From contig NZ_JAMXWN010000008.1 of NCBI RefSeq assembly GCF_024125425.1, forward strand, positions 1 through 64,000: a DNA stretch of 64,000 bases, read 5' to 3'. Numbering within the stretch: position 1 is the stretch's first letter; each line of letters starts with the position of its first letter. Below are positions 52,649 through 63,976 of this stretch, one piece after another. Below the pieces are notes generated by a model that was not told where the DNA came from, did no database searches, and worked only from the letters and a program-made list of their open reading frames with translations. The DNA comes from Sporolactobacillus kofuensis (GTDB lineage: Bacteria; Bacillota; Bacilli; Bacillales; Sporolactobacillaceae). The translations under genes were made by a program, and so were the position numbers.

Positions 52649-54010
52649 CTATTTCGTGAGTACCCAGCCAAGTAAATCGCGCAATGTTTCCGGTAAATAA
52701 AATCGGTGTTTTGCCTTTACGATCGGTGGAAGTAAAGAACCTAGGGTAAACATATCAATGGTACCAATGCTGTAGTGTTTCTTAAGTTGTATGGGCTGAT
52801 CATTGATTCGCACATTAATCGGTTCCATTCCACTTGTTTCGTAAGTCAAATGACTGAAAATCAATTTCCCAATAAGTTTGCCCCGAAAACCAAAGCCCTT
52901 TAGCTCATAATTTTGGAATGATTTTGATAATCCAATCCGTATCATTTCAATGATTTCCTCACCGGAGATTTCCACTCTACACGGATTGATTGGATGCGGA
53001 CAGATCCGATGAACACTATATTTTGTCACCGGACCTTTGGGTAGACCATCTAAGATCACCCCTGCGTTTACCAGACCAATTTCCGCATCACACCACATCC
53101 TAAGTGCATCGGCCATGAGTGTGTTTAATTCATTCTCTTTAAACCAATCAACCGGTAGTTGATGATCCAGATTAGCGACAACCTTTTGCATATTCGCGAT
53201 GCCTTTTTCAGTGAGCTTCGCCACTTCACGGTCTGCTAACGAATCAGAAGGTTCACGGATCGTTATCAGGTCCGCGCCCTTATGCACAATCCGTTTTGCT
53301 TGTTCATCGTAGTCAACGACAATATGACCGGCATATTTGAGGTATTTTCCTGCTTGCGCAATTAAGGTGTGCCCAACACGCATGCCTTGTTCAAGCACAT
53401 GATGGGTATGTGCGCCGATAATCACATCGATGCCACCAATCTCTTCTGCGACACGCTGATCAAAGGGTAGCCCAACGTGTGATAGCAAAACGAGTACATC
53501 CACATCTGCTCGGATCTGCTCTACTATGCGTTTCAGTTCAGAATATGGATCCTTAATGGTCCATCCTAATTGGCTATAGAATGGAGGAAATGCTGCTGTT
53601 AAGCCAATCATTCCCACCCGAACACCTTGCATTTTATGAATCACATAGGGTCTACACCACTCTGGGCGCTCCCCTGTTCTTTGATCATACAGATTAGCAA
53701 GTACAATTTGAAAATGGCGCATCAGATATGCGGCGCTAATTTGTTCTTTTGTAAACGTAATCCCTTCATTGTTTCCGATTGTGACCACATCATAACCAGC
53801 ATCATTCAGTAATTGAACATTGCCGACACCAAGTAATCCTTCAGTCAACGGGTGAACACGATCCATGTGATCACCAAGATCAACGGTTAAAAAAGGTTCC
53901 CCGATTTCATTAAGATGCTGCCGCTCTTGATTCAGATAACGAACGAGACAGCCCCATGAATGAAGATGGCTGTGAATATCATTAGTATGTAAAAAATGGA
54001 GTGTAATCAA
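52649..54010 (-). CDS. yunD: Metallophosphatase / 5-prime-nucleotidase family (YunD)
   Basis: About 453 residues. Calcineurin-like phosphoesterase half: LHTNDIHSHLHSW (about 6-18), VDLGDHMDR (about 42-50), GNNEG (about 81-85), LLSHVGLPFD (about 169-178) and GAHTHHVLEQG (about 192-202); then a 5-nucleotidase C-terminal domain with NTLMADALRMW and the GSLLPP loop. No signal peptide, so cytoplasmic, as in YunD. TTG at 54010 follows AGGAGG. Physiological substrate unknown. Confidence 0.92.
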   Translation of the reverse strand: MITLHFLHTNDIHSHLHSWGCLVRYLNQERQHLNEIGEPFLTVDLGDHMDRVHPLTEGLLGVGNVQLLNDAGYDVVTIGNNEGITFTKEQISAAYLMRHFQIVLANLYDQRTGERPEWCRPYVIHKMQGVRVGMIGLTAAFPPFYSQLGWTIKDPYSELKRIVEQIRADVDVLVLLSHVGLPFDQRVAEEIGGIDVIIGAHTHHVLEQGMRVGHTLIAQAGKYLKYAGHIVVDYDEQAKRIVHKGADLITIREPSDSLADREVAKLTEKGIANMQKVVANLDHQLPVDWFKENELNTLMADALRMWCDAEIGLVNAGVILDGLPKGPVTKYSVHRICPHPINPCRVEISGEEIIEMIRIGLSKSFQNYELKGFGFRGKLIGKLIFSHLTYETSGMEPINVRINDQPIQLKKHYSIGTIDMFTLGSLLPPIVKAKHRFYLPETLRDLLGWVLTK

Positions 54011-54149
54011 ACTTATGCCTCCTAAATGAAAAAACGAATCCACAACTTCGGTTGCGCATTGTCTATTCTCCGCGCTCCGTATCTATTTTAGTCTTATGCT
54101 CTTGATCTCTGTCAAGTTGTATGCAAAGTCTTTCCTGCCTATTTACGAA

Positions 54150-54194
54150 AAAAAACAAAACCCTCCAACTCGCTTCACAGCGAATTGAAAGGTA
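54150..54194 (-). terminator. suf operon terminator
   Basis: On the minus strand CCTTTCAATTCGCT and AGCGAGTTGGAGGG pair with a few mismatches, followed by TTTTGTTTTTTTT; it lies 20 nt after sufB. Confidence 0.88.
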
Positions 54195-54214
54195 TGCAAG
54201 AAATAGGTTCTTAA

Positions 54215-55621
54215 TCAGCCGATCGAACCTTCCATGTTGTATTTAATGAGACGGTTCATTTCTACGGCGTATTCCATTGGCAGTTCTTTCGTAAAGGGTT
54301 CAATAAAGCCCATGACAATCATTTCCGTCGCTTCTTGTTCTGTCAAACCGCGGCTCATCAAATAGAACAACTGCTCTTCAGAAACTTTAGATACTTTTGC
54401 TTCGTGTTCCATCGAGATGTCTTTATTGAGCACCTCATTGTAAGGAATAGTATCCGAAGTCGATTTGTCATCCATAATTAATGTATCGCACTCAATATGT
54501 GAGCGTGAATTCTTCGCATTAGGCGCAAAGTGTACTTTTCCTCGATAAGTAACGTTACCGCCATTCTTCGCAATCGATTTTGAAATGATGGTGGACGACG
54601 TATTTGGAGCGAGGTGAATCATCTTCGACCCAGAATCTTGATTCTGACCCTTTCCACCAATCGCAATTGTTAACGTACTTCCTCGGGACCCTTCACCTTT
54701 TAATACAACTGAAGGGTATTTCATCGTGACTGCAGAGCCGATGTTGCCATCCACCCACTCCATCGTTGCATGCTCTTCACAAATGGCACGTTGCGTAACC
54801 AAATTATAGACATTATTTGCCCAGTTCTGAATCGTCGTATAGCGACAATAAGCATCTTTGCACACATAGATCTCAACGATCCCGCTGTGCAATGAACTGC
54901 TGGAGTATACAGGCGCTGTACAACCTTCTACATAATGAACAGACGCACCTTGGTCAACAATAATTAACGTACGTTCAAACTGTCCCATGCTTTCTGAGTT
55001 AATACGGAAATACGCTTGAAGCGGTGTCTTGCAAACAACCCCTTTTGGAATGTAAACAAAGGAGCCGCCGGACCAACATGCAGCGTTTAGGGCCGAGAAC
55101 TTATTATCGGCAAATGAAATGACTTTACCAAAATATTGCTTAAAGAGTTCTTCATGCTTTTGCAGGGCTGTATCCGTATCAAGGAAAATAACCCCATCTT
55201 TTTCAAGCTCTTCTTTCATGCTATGGTAGACAACTTCGGATTCATATTGGGCAGAAACACCAGCCAAATATTTACGTTCAGCTTCAGGAATACCTAATTT
55301 ATCAAAGGTATCCTTGATTTCGCTTGGTACCTCTTCCCATGAACGCCCTTGATTCTCAACCGGCTTAACATAGTAAGTCAGATCGTCGAAATTCAAGCCG
55401 CTCAGATCAGCACCCCATTGTGGCATTGGTCTTTTATAAAAGTGATGAAGCCCTTTAAGGCGATAATTCAACATCCATTCCGGTTCATTTTTCTTCTTGG
55501 AAATTTCGCGCACAATATCTTCGGTCAGACCACGCTTTGTACGGAACACAGAGACATCTTTTTCCCGGAAACCATACTTGTATTCTTCAATTTCAGGCAA
55601 TTTTTGTTGTTCTGTTGCCAT
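54215..55621 (-). CDS. sufB: Fe-S cluster assembly protein SufB
   Basis: Core scaffold of the SUF system, with SufC and SufD. 468 residues, collinear with Bacillus Suf[20 protein letters not shown] near the start, [18 protein letters not shown] (about 183-200), [20 protein letters not shown] (about 233-252, with the conserved Cys), and the C-terminal [20 protein letters not shown] (about 424-443). ATG 55621 follows AAAGGAGG; a GTG precedes it. Last gene of sufC-sufD-sufS-sufU-sufB. Confidence 0.97.
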   Translation of the reverse strand: MATEQQKLPEIEEYKYGFREKDVSVFRTKRGLTEDIVREISKKKNEPEWMLNYRLKGLHHFYKRPMPQWGADLSGLNFDDLTYYVKPVENQGRSWEEVPSEIKDTFDKLGIPEAERKYLAGVSAQYESEVVYHSMKEELEKDGVIFLDTDTALQKHEELFKQYFGKVISFADNKFSALNAACWSGGSFVYIPKGVVCKTPLQAYFRINSESMGQFERTLIIVDQGASVHYVEGCTAPVYSSSSLHSGIVEIYVCKDAYCRYTTIQNWANNVYNLVTQRAICEEHATMEWVDGNIGSAVTMKYPSVVLKGEGSRGSTLTIAIGGKGQNQDSGSKMIHLAPNTSSTIISKSIAKNGGNVTYRGKVHFAPNAKNSRSHIECDTLIMDDKSTSDTIPYNEVLNKDISMEHEAKVSKVSEEQLFYLMSRGLTEQEATEMIVMGFIEPFTKELPMEYAVEMNRLIKYNMEGSIG

Positions 55622-55759
55622 CACCGGATTCCTCCTTTTTCATTACAGAATTGTGCGATGTTTTGCTCATCGCCATATATCACGGGATCATACCGTTTCA
55701 TTCAAAAGTCAGGATCATGGTTACAAAACAAGTGTACCACAATTCACAAAATTGTTGGA

Positions 55760-58732
<2,973 letters not shown>

Positions 58733-58758
58733 AGTCAACCCTCCTTCACATTTATTTA

Positions 58759-59541
58759 TTAGGCTTCAACCGTTTCATCATCAGTAATGCCAAGCTCAGC
58801 CTTCATACCGTCATAGCCCTCTTTTTCCAGTTGCAAAGCAAGTTCAGGGCCACCGGTTTTTACAATCCGGCCTTGCATCATGATGTGTACCTTATCTGGC
58901 TTAATATAGTTCAGGAGTCGTTGATAGTGTGTAATGATCAAGCATCCGAAATTTTCTGAGCGCATTGAATTGACACCTTTTGCTACCCATTTCAAGGCAT
59001 CAATATCCAATCCGGAATCAATTTCATCGAGAATTGCAAATTTCGGTTCCAACATCATTAATTGAAGAATCTCGTTACGCTTTTTCTCACCGCCAGAGAA
59101 ACCTTCATTCACATAGCGTTCAGCAAATGCCTGATCCATTTCCAACATTTGCATCTTCTTATCAAGGGTTTTAATGAATTTCATCAGTGGAATTTCATTG
59201 CCTTCTCCACGTCTGCCGTTGATTGCTGTTCTAAGAAAATCAGCATTGGTAACGCCACTCACTTCACTTGGATACTGCATTGCAAGAAACATACCCGCGC
59301 GGGCGCGTTCATCTACCGACATGTCAAGAAGATTTTCTCCATCAAGTAGTGCTTGCCCTGAAGTTACACTATATTTTGGGTGCCCCATAAGTGCAGAGGC
59401 AACAGTTGATTTACCTGTTCCGTTTGGACCCATCAGGGCATGGATTTCTCCGCCCTTCATATTAAGATCAAAACCTTTAACAATGGATTTGCCTTCAACA
59501 GAAACGTGAAGGTCGTTTATTTTCAATTCCGGTACAGTCAT
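58759..59541 (-). CDS. sufC: Fe-S cluster assembly ATPase SufC
   Basis: ABC-type ATPase energising the SufBCD scaffold; soluble, without membrane segments. 260 residues. Walker A GPNGTGKST (about 38-46), signature GFSGGEKKRNE (about 147-157), Walker B FAILDEIDSGLDID (about 167-180). ATG 59541 follows TGGAGG. First gene of the leftward suf operon, whose promoter region lies at 59595-59639. Confidence 0.97.
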   Translation of the reverse strand: MTVPELKINDLHVSVEGKSIVKGFDLNMKGGEIHALMGPNGTGKSTVASALMGHPKYSVTSGQALLDGENLLDMSVDERARAGMFLAMQYPSEVSGVTNADFLRTAINGRRGEGNEIPLMKFIKTLDKKMQMLEMDQAFAERYVNEGFSGGEKKRNEILQLMMLEPKFAILDEIDSGLDIDALKWVAKGVNSMRSENFGCLIITHYQRLLNYIKPDKVHIMMQGRIVKTGGPELALQLEKEGYDGMKAELGITDDETVEA

Positions 59542-59594
59542 TTTAAAACCTCCAGTACTTTATGGTCTTATGCGGATTGAAAGTCGTTCTCAAT

Positions 59595-59639
59595 CTATTC
59601 TCATTATCATATTATATCAGATGTAAATAGATAGCAACA
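59595..59639 (-). promoter_or_regulatory. suf operon promoter with Fur-like half site
   Basis: On the minus strand TGTTGC (59634-59639), a 17-nt spacer and TATAAT (59611-59616). Immediately downstream TGATAATGAGAATAG (59595-59609) has a perfect left half of the Fur 7-1-7 consensus TGATAATNATTATCA and a degenerate right half. Iron control is possible but weakly supported. Confidence 0.5.
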
Positions 59640-59768
59640 CATAGAAATCCGCATGATTTAGCGCAAAGGTATGTATCCGTATTATACCGCTGTTTTCAAT
59701 AAACATAAAAAGAACGAAAAAAATATGTCACGAGCATTTATGTTCCTTATTATAATCAATTGCTAAAA

Positions 59769-59802
59769 TTAAAATCGCCCGGCAAAATGCTGAGCGATTC
59801 TC
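59769..59802 (-). terminator. Terminator after the metQ remnant
   Basis: On the minus strand AATCGC-t-C and GGGCGATT pair around a GCATTTTGC centre, followed by TTTAATTTT. It fits the former metQ terminator. Confidence 0.75.
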
Positions 59803-59815
59803 ATCTTTTAATCAT

Positions 59816-60060
59816 TTATTCAGAGACCGGCAGTACCGCTCCTTTATAATGTTTGGTGATGAAGTCTTGAATTGTTTTTGAGTGAAGGACTTGAACTAAA
59901 TCCTTGATGGCTTTCTTATTTTGATCGCCTTTACGTACAGCGATAATATTCGCGTAAGGAGAAGATGCACCTTCAAGAATTAATGCATCCTTCTTTGGAT
60001 CCAGATGTGCCTGAAGTGCAAAATTCGTATTGATGGCAAAAAGATCAATGACTTCGACTG
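59816..60060 (-). pseudogene. metQ remnant: C-terminal end of a methionine-binding lipoprotein
   Basis: The last 75-80 residues match the C-terminal lobe of MetQ/NlpA-type methionine-binding lipoproteins: LFAINTNFALQAHLDP, SSPYANIIAVRKGD, LVQVLHSKTIQDFITKHYKGAVLPV. The signal peptide and first 70% are missing; the frame continues upstream as unrelated sequence up to 60163 and has no RBS. metN and metP are absent too. In B. subtilis metQ lies directly upstream of sufC, as here, so this is a deletion scar in conserved gene order, followed by sigI-rsgI. Confidence 0.85.
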
Positions 60061-60081
60061 GAAATGAACAGCGCCAACAAC

Positions 60082-60116
60082 AAGAACCCAAGCGAAACGT
60101 TCTCGTTTGGGTTCTT
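60082..60116 (-). terminator. rsgI terminator
   Basis: AAGAACCCAA and TTGGGTTCTT form a 10-bp stem, continued inside by CGA/TCG-type pairs with a few mismatches. It lies between rsgI and the metQ remnant. Confidence 0.85.
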
Positions 60117-60162
60117 CTATCATTGGAATGGGACAGATCCATTGCGCCTTGGAATGAACTCA

Positions 60163-61116
60163 TTACGCATAACCTGCTGTCGGGCTCGCAGGATATAGAT
60201 AACTGCTTGTGTCTTGTTCTTTGATTTGACCATCACGAAGCGATGAGTCTTGGAATACAGGTTCGACGTATTTCATCTTATAAGACGCTTTCTCAATTGG
60301 TGCTTGGTGTTCCTGAATACGGTCATTTTGCCTGATTAACGTGCTCCAAGGCAACGAAATGGTCGTAGACATCTGTTGCATTTGCGCCGCGGATAAGCGC
60401 CGTGCATCATCAATGGTCAATGTTTTTCCATAAGCGTTAGCCTTAAGATAAAGTAAATATTTACCTACGGATAAGCCACGTGCTTCGGCATCTTTTTTAC
60501 GCTCAACAGTTGTATGGAGCCATTCGATTCCAGAGTTGTTTGCCTGAGTTAACTCTTGTGCCCCAGTATTAAATGTTGTAACCAATCGATGAGCAAATAA
60601 TGACTGTTGAGGATGACTGACTTGATCTGTCAAGACCGTCGTAATTAACCAGAGTGAACGATTCTTCTTATGTTCCCCACTCCTCAGTGTTGAAAAGAGA
60701 GCAGTACTAAATTTCTGGAAGGACATATTCTGGGTCACCGGTAATTCTCTAAGGAGTTGCACACCCTCATCATTTAAAGGTTGCACGGATATAATCTGCA
60801 TATCTCGATTCACGCTTGCTTCTACACTCGCTTTTAAATCAAAATAGATGTATGCTGCCACCGGTCCTGGTGGTGCATAAGTGCTATGAGAAAGAGGCAG
60901 AAAACATAGGATGGACAATCCTAGCGCGATCACCGGTGTCAGAATAGAATGGGGAAAAAGATGAAATTGAACAAGGTGTTTGGGCAAAACAGTCTGTCCA
61001 ACCGAAAGGTTCACCGAACGTCGCAGTCTAACCGCTCTAAAGTCGCCGTCGTTAGTCAGAACAACTGCGCGCCGTCCCTTTTTAGACACGAGCACACCCT
61101 GATTGATCAGTTTCAC
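60163..61116 (-). CDS. rsgI: Anti-sigma-I factor RsgI
   Basis: Membrane anti-sigma factor holding SigI. 317 residues: an N-terminal RsgI_N domain (about 1-52; GVLVSKKGRRAVVLTNDGDFRAV), one membrane helix (about 55-77; ILTPVIALGLSILCFLPL), an extracellular region with YIYFDLKASVEASVNRDMQI (about 89-108) as in Bacillus RsgI, and a polar, low-complexity C terminus without a recognisable carbohydrate-binding or hydrolase module. GTG start at 61116 directly after AAAGGTGGGG. Follows sigI by 16 nt, the conserved pair. Confidence 0.88.
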   Translation of the reverse strand: MKLINQGVLVSKKGRRAVVLTNDGDFRAVRLRRSVNLSVGQTVLPKHLVQFHLFPHSILTPVIALGLSILCFLPLSHSTYAPPGPVAAYIYFDLKASVEASVNRDMQIISVQPLNDEGVQLLRELPVTQNMSFQKFSTALFSTLRSGEHKKNRSLWLITTVLTDQVSHPQQSLFAHRLVTTFNTGAQELTQANNSGIEWLHTTVERKKDAEARGLSVGKYLLYLKANAYGKTLTIDDARRLSAAQMQQMSTTISLPWSTLIRQNDRIQEHQAPIEKASYKMKYVEPVFQDSSLRDGQIKEQDTSSYLYPASPTAGYA

Positions 61117-61132
61117 TCCCCACCTTTCTCAG

Positions 61133-61891
61133 TCAATGAACCGATTCAAGCTCCGGCTCAATATATGACTTTAATGCACTGAATCCGCCGATATAAATCA
61201 ACGATAATGCTATTATATACTTTCGATTCCTTTCAATGGTTTTGCGGCTACATGAAACAAATTGCAACAAATCTTTTATCGGTAATTGTTTTTTCTTTTT
61301 TAAATAGTTCACCAATTCCGTGTGCTCGACAAGCCGTTTTGCCGAGACTTTAGCATTTTCACGAGCATCCGCATGTTTCGGACAGTGCTTGCTCAGCACG
61401 TCAAAAGTAATCCCGTAATCCAGCAAAAGCGTCTGATAGCTCTCAATTTGTTCTAAGCGTTCATTCATGCGGCACTCTTCTTCATAATAGTCTATTGCTG
61501 CCTGTTGCTCAATAAAGCTCTCCTCCATGGCATTCTCATCAGTAGGCTTTGTTTGTTCGAGATATATATGACGAACTTGTCTTGATTCTTTGCGAATAAA
61601 GTCGATAATTCTACGACGTATAACCATATCTGCAAAAGTCAGAAATTTACTTCCCTGCCCTTTTTGATACTGATTAATGGCTTCGTTAAAAGCAACAAGG
61701 CCGATGCTGAATTCATCCATTGTCTGATCAATAAATCGATTGCATACTTTAGAAACAACCTTTTTTATAAAAGGCTGGTAAGATTCAATAATTGAGTTTC
61801 TCAGGGTTTCATCACCCTGTTGTACCTGATATATATTCGTTTCAAGCGAAATATTAAACGCTCCGCCTAAAGTAAGCTGGTTTGCGCTCAT
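61133..61891 (-). CDS. sigI: RNA polymerase sigma factor SigI
   Basis: Sigma-70-family factor for heat/envelope stress genes in Bacillus. About 252 residues. Region 2: YQPFIKKVVSKVCNRF and SIGLVAFNEAINQYQKGQGSKFLTFA (parts, about 38-88), RRRIIDFIRKESRQ (about 92-105), then a specific middle part and a C-terminal HTH (KKKQLPIKDLLQFVSCSRKTIERNRKYI, parts, about 203-230). ATG 61891 with AGGTG 9 nt upstream; GTG four codons earlier is an alternative. No convincing SigI-type promoter was identified by eye. Confidence 0.92.
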   Translation of the reverse strand: MSANQLTLGGAFNISLETNIYQVQQGDETLRNSIIESYQPFIKKVVSKVCNRFIDQTMDEFSIGLVAFNEAINQYQKGQGSKFLTFADMVIRRRIIDFIRKESRQVRHIYLEQTKPTDENAMEESFIEQQAAIDYYEEECRMNERLEQIESYQTLLLDYGITFDVLSKHCPKHADARENAKVSAKRLVEHTELVNYLKKKKQLPIKDLLQFVSCSRKTIERNRKYIIALSLIYIGGFSALKSYIEPELESVH

Positions 61892-62122
61892 CAAAATAGT
61901 CACCTCTCGCTTTGATCTCTAGAGTTTAGTCATAAGGGAGGACAAAGGGGGCTGATAAGGTCAAAGAAATAAGTTGACGAAAAGAGTCGACAACGATTCC
62001 CCCCGGACTTTTGAATATCCATCCATCTTTTCCCTAACATAACATGTCCAAACTACAGGAATAACTATTGTCAAAAACTTTTGTTAATGTCTGATCGTAT
62101 GAATTTTGTCGAAAACAGGAAA
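61892..62122. other. Upstream region of sigI
   Basis: No ORF supported. On the minus strand TTGACA lies near 62060-62080 without a matching -10; runs of C (GCCCCC, about 61948) may relate to a sigma-I -35 but no CGAA-type -10 at suitable spacing was confirmed. Confidence 0.35.
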
Positions 62123-62199
62123 AACCCTTGTCTCTTTTATACCATGGCTTCCTGTCGAATTGAAAGCGACAATCTGGTAACAAAAAGATGACAAGGGTT
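62123..62199 (-). repeat. Long inverted repeat between gcvH and sigI
   Basis: AACCCTTGTC (62123-62132) and GACAAGGGTT (62190-62199) are perfect 10-bp arms; pairing continues inward as TCTTTT/AAAAAGA and TACC/GGTA, and an inner TGTCG/CGACA stem lies in the loop. On the minus strand the second arm is followed by TTTTTCC, so it may be the gcvH terminator; the length (77 nt) is unusual for that. Confidence 0.65.
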
Positions 62200-62274
62200 G
62201 TTAAGTTTTATGAGCGAATCATAATATTAAGGAGAAACCAGTTAAACTGGCACGCATTGGTGCAATCTCTCGGA

Positions 62275-62655
62275 TCAGCCGATCAGCTTTTCATAAGCTT
62301 CAGCATCAAGAAGATCATCAAATGCCGATTCGTCTACTGAGTCAAGTTCAATCATCCAAGCTTTTTCATAAGGCGATTCATTTACGAATTCGGGTGAATC
62401 CTCCAAGTCTTCGTTAACTTCAGTAACCGTACCGCTGACGGGTGCATAGAGTTCGGAAACGGTTTTTACAGATTCAACACTACCAAATGAATCGCCAGCA
62501 TTGAGTTCTGCACCTATTTCAGGTAGTTCAACAAAGACAATGTCTCCAAGTTCTTTTTGAGCAAATTCTGTAATCCCAATCCGGACTTTCCCGTCCGCTT
62601 CTTTCTTAACCCATTCGTGATCTTTGGAATAAAACAATTCTTTAGGTACACTCAT
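62275..62655 (-). CDS. gcvH: Glycine cleavage system H protein
   Basis: Lipoyl carrier of the glycine cleavage system and, in Bacillus, the hub for lipoate transfer. 126 residues. The lipoylated Lys lies in [18 protein letters not shown] (about Lys63). [13 protein letters not shown] (about 38-50) and [11 protein letters not shown] (about 97-107) are standard. ATG 62655 follows GGAGG. It stands alone, as in B. subtilis (yusH), near the ArsC-like gene (yusI). Confidence 0.96.
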   Translation of the reverse strand: MSVPKELFYSKDHEWVKKEADGKVRIGITEFAQKELGDIVFVELPEIGAELNAGDSFGSVESVKTVSELYAPVSGTVTEVNEDLEDSPEFVNESPYEKAWMIELDSVDESAFDDLLDAEAYEKLIG

Positions 62656-62771
62656 TATTCTGCCTCCGTTTTCAGTGATCAGCCATAATTTCAAGTCTTT
62701 CAAAGTGGATATGTCCTCTTTATTATAGCGTAAAAAGAGATGGAAAAAACGATTGTTTTTCTCTTATTCGA

Positions 62772-63134
62772 TTACTGATTATTTCCCCATTCCTTTTCAA
62801 ACAGCGCTTCACTAAACCCAACAGTCGTTTTTTCTCCATCTGAAAGGATCGGCCGTTTAATTAACATGCCATCAGCGGCTAGCCAATCGAGCCAATTCTC
62901 TTCCGGTTCAACTTTTTTCTTTTCTTTAATGCCGAGTTCACGATAACGTTTACCGCTTATATTGAAAAATTTGCCGATGGGTTGACCACTCTGCCGGATG
63001 AAGCGATGAAGCGCTTCCCGATTCGGTGGATCTAGAGAAATGTTGATTTCATGATAGGCAATCGCGTGATCGTTCAGCCACTTCTTTGCCTTACGACACG
63101 TACCACAAGTTGGATAACTGTACATCGTCAGCAA
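62772..63134 (-). CDS. ArsC/Spx-family thioredoxin-like protein (YusI-like)
   Basis: About 120 residues with the ArsC/Spx fold. Redox pair C-x2-C in YPTCGTCRKAKKWL (about Cys10 and Cys13). DGMLIKRPILSDGEKTTVGF (about 88-107) closes the fold. It is closest to B. subtilis YusI, which precedes gcvH (yusH) there too. It lacks evidence for arsenate linkage or RNA polymerase binding. TTG at 63134 has a GGGTGG 6 nt upstream; an ATG two codons later is an alternative. Confidence 0.85.
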   Translation of the reverse strand: MLTMYSYPTCGTCRKAKKWLNDHAIAYHEINISLDPPNREALHRFIRQSGQPIGKFFNISGKRYRELGIKEKKKVEPEENWLDWLAADGMLIKRPILSDGEKTTVGFSEALFEKEWGNNQ

Positions 63135-63312
63135 GATCATCCACCCTTTCTTCTTTTTTGCTTAATTAATTATACCTACTCAACCATGATATTCAAAAAT
63201 CTTTTCATCATATTGACAAATCGTCATGCGTACTTTCAATTTTTTCACAACACAAAGGACATAATAAGAACGAGCACCGCCACCATACAAATATTAGGAG
63301 TGTGAACATCAC

Positions 63313-63591
63313 ATGAATATGCAGCAACAGAGCGGGCAGTCTCCAATGAATTTTGCACAACCGCCGGCTTTCTTGTCGACCAAGGATTTTGCGTACATTG
63401 AAGATATGCTTTCGTGGAATCTTGAAATAATAAAAAAAGCCCATGCCTATGCTTCAATGTGTCAAGATCAAGATGTCATTCAAGCAATGAATCGGACCTG
63501 TCAGCTTCACATCCGCCACTATCAGTCAATCCTTAACCACCTTGGCAAGCATGCCCAAGCAACACAAATGGCAGGAGGCGTGATGCAATAA
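63313..63591 (+). CDS. CotF-like spore coat protein (first of two)
   Basis: A 92-residue helical protein with a Gln/Met/Pro-rich N terminus (about 1-20), then LSTKDFAYIEDMLSWNLEIIKKAHAY (parts, about 21-46) and CQLHIRHYQSILNHLGKHA (about 63-81). This is the ferritin-like layout of CotF/YusN-type coat proteins. TTAGGAG lies 10 nt before the ATG. Its TAA overlaps the next gene start by 1 nt (TAATG), so the pair is translationally coupled. Sporulation role inferred. Confidence 0.8.
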   Translation: MNMQQQSGQSPMNFAQPPAFLSTKDFAYIEDMLSWNLEIIKKAHAYASMCQDQDVIQAMNRTCQLHIRHYQSILNHLGKHAQATQMAGGVMQ

Positions 63592-63926
63592 TGGAAAAAC
63601 AGCCGGTTCAATCCATGATGATCCAGAATAAAGAAACCCAAATTCAAAAAACAGTACAAATGAATGATCGTGATTATCTAAATGATGTACTGCTTAGTGA
63701 AAAGTATTTGGGTACTTCTTATGTACATGCCCTTCAGGAAGCCAGCCACCAAGAGCTGTACCAAGATATTAAGTCTGTGTTTGATCAAACATCCGAGTAT
63801 CAACGAGACCTCTATAATCTGATGTTCAACAAGGGCTGGTATAAGTTTGAATCCCAGGATCCTCAAAAGATACAACAGACACAGCAGCAATTCACCCAAT
63901 ACGCACAACAACAATTTCCTAAATAA
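63591..63926 (+). CDS. CotF-family spore coat protein (second of two)
   Basis: A 111-residue protein with a CotF core: MNDRDYLNDVLLSEKYLGTSYVHAL (parts, about 24-48), ASHQELYQDIKSVFDQTSEYQRDLYNLMFNKGWYKFE (parts, about 51-87), then a Gln-rich tail (about 92-111). The GWYKFE segment is typical of CotF-type coat proteins (YusN in B. subtilis, near gcvH/yusI). GGAGG lies 11 nt upstream inside the previous gene. No cysteine, no membrane segment. Confidence 0.88.
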   Translation: MEKQPVQSMMIQNKETQIQKTVQMNDRDYLNDVLLSEKYLGTSYVHALQEASHQELYQDIKSVFDQTSEYQRDLYNLMFNKGWYKFESQDPQKIQQTQQQFTQYAQQQFPK

Positions 63927-63946
63927 GCCCCTTTAGCCCTACTTTT

Positions 63947-63976
63947 GCATCATTCTCAATGGAGAATGGTGCTTTT
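63947..63976 (+). terminator. Terminator of the coat gene pair
   Basis: GCA-t-CATTCTC and GAGAATG-g-TGC pair around AATG, followed by TTTTTA. Confidence 0.88.

Noticed and set aside
61920-62000. SigI autoregulatory promoter
   Set aside because: A C-run resembling the -35 is present (GCCCCC on the minus strand) but no matching -10 at suitable distance.
63240-63312. Sigma-E-like CATACA sequence before the coat gene pair
   Set aside because: It would place the transcription start on top of the RBS, and no convincing -35 was found; the coat genes are probably sporulation-controlled, but this site is not supported.
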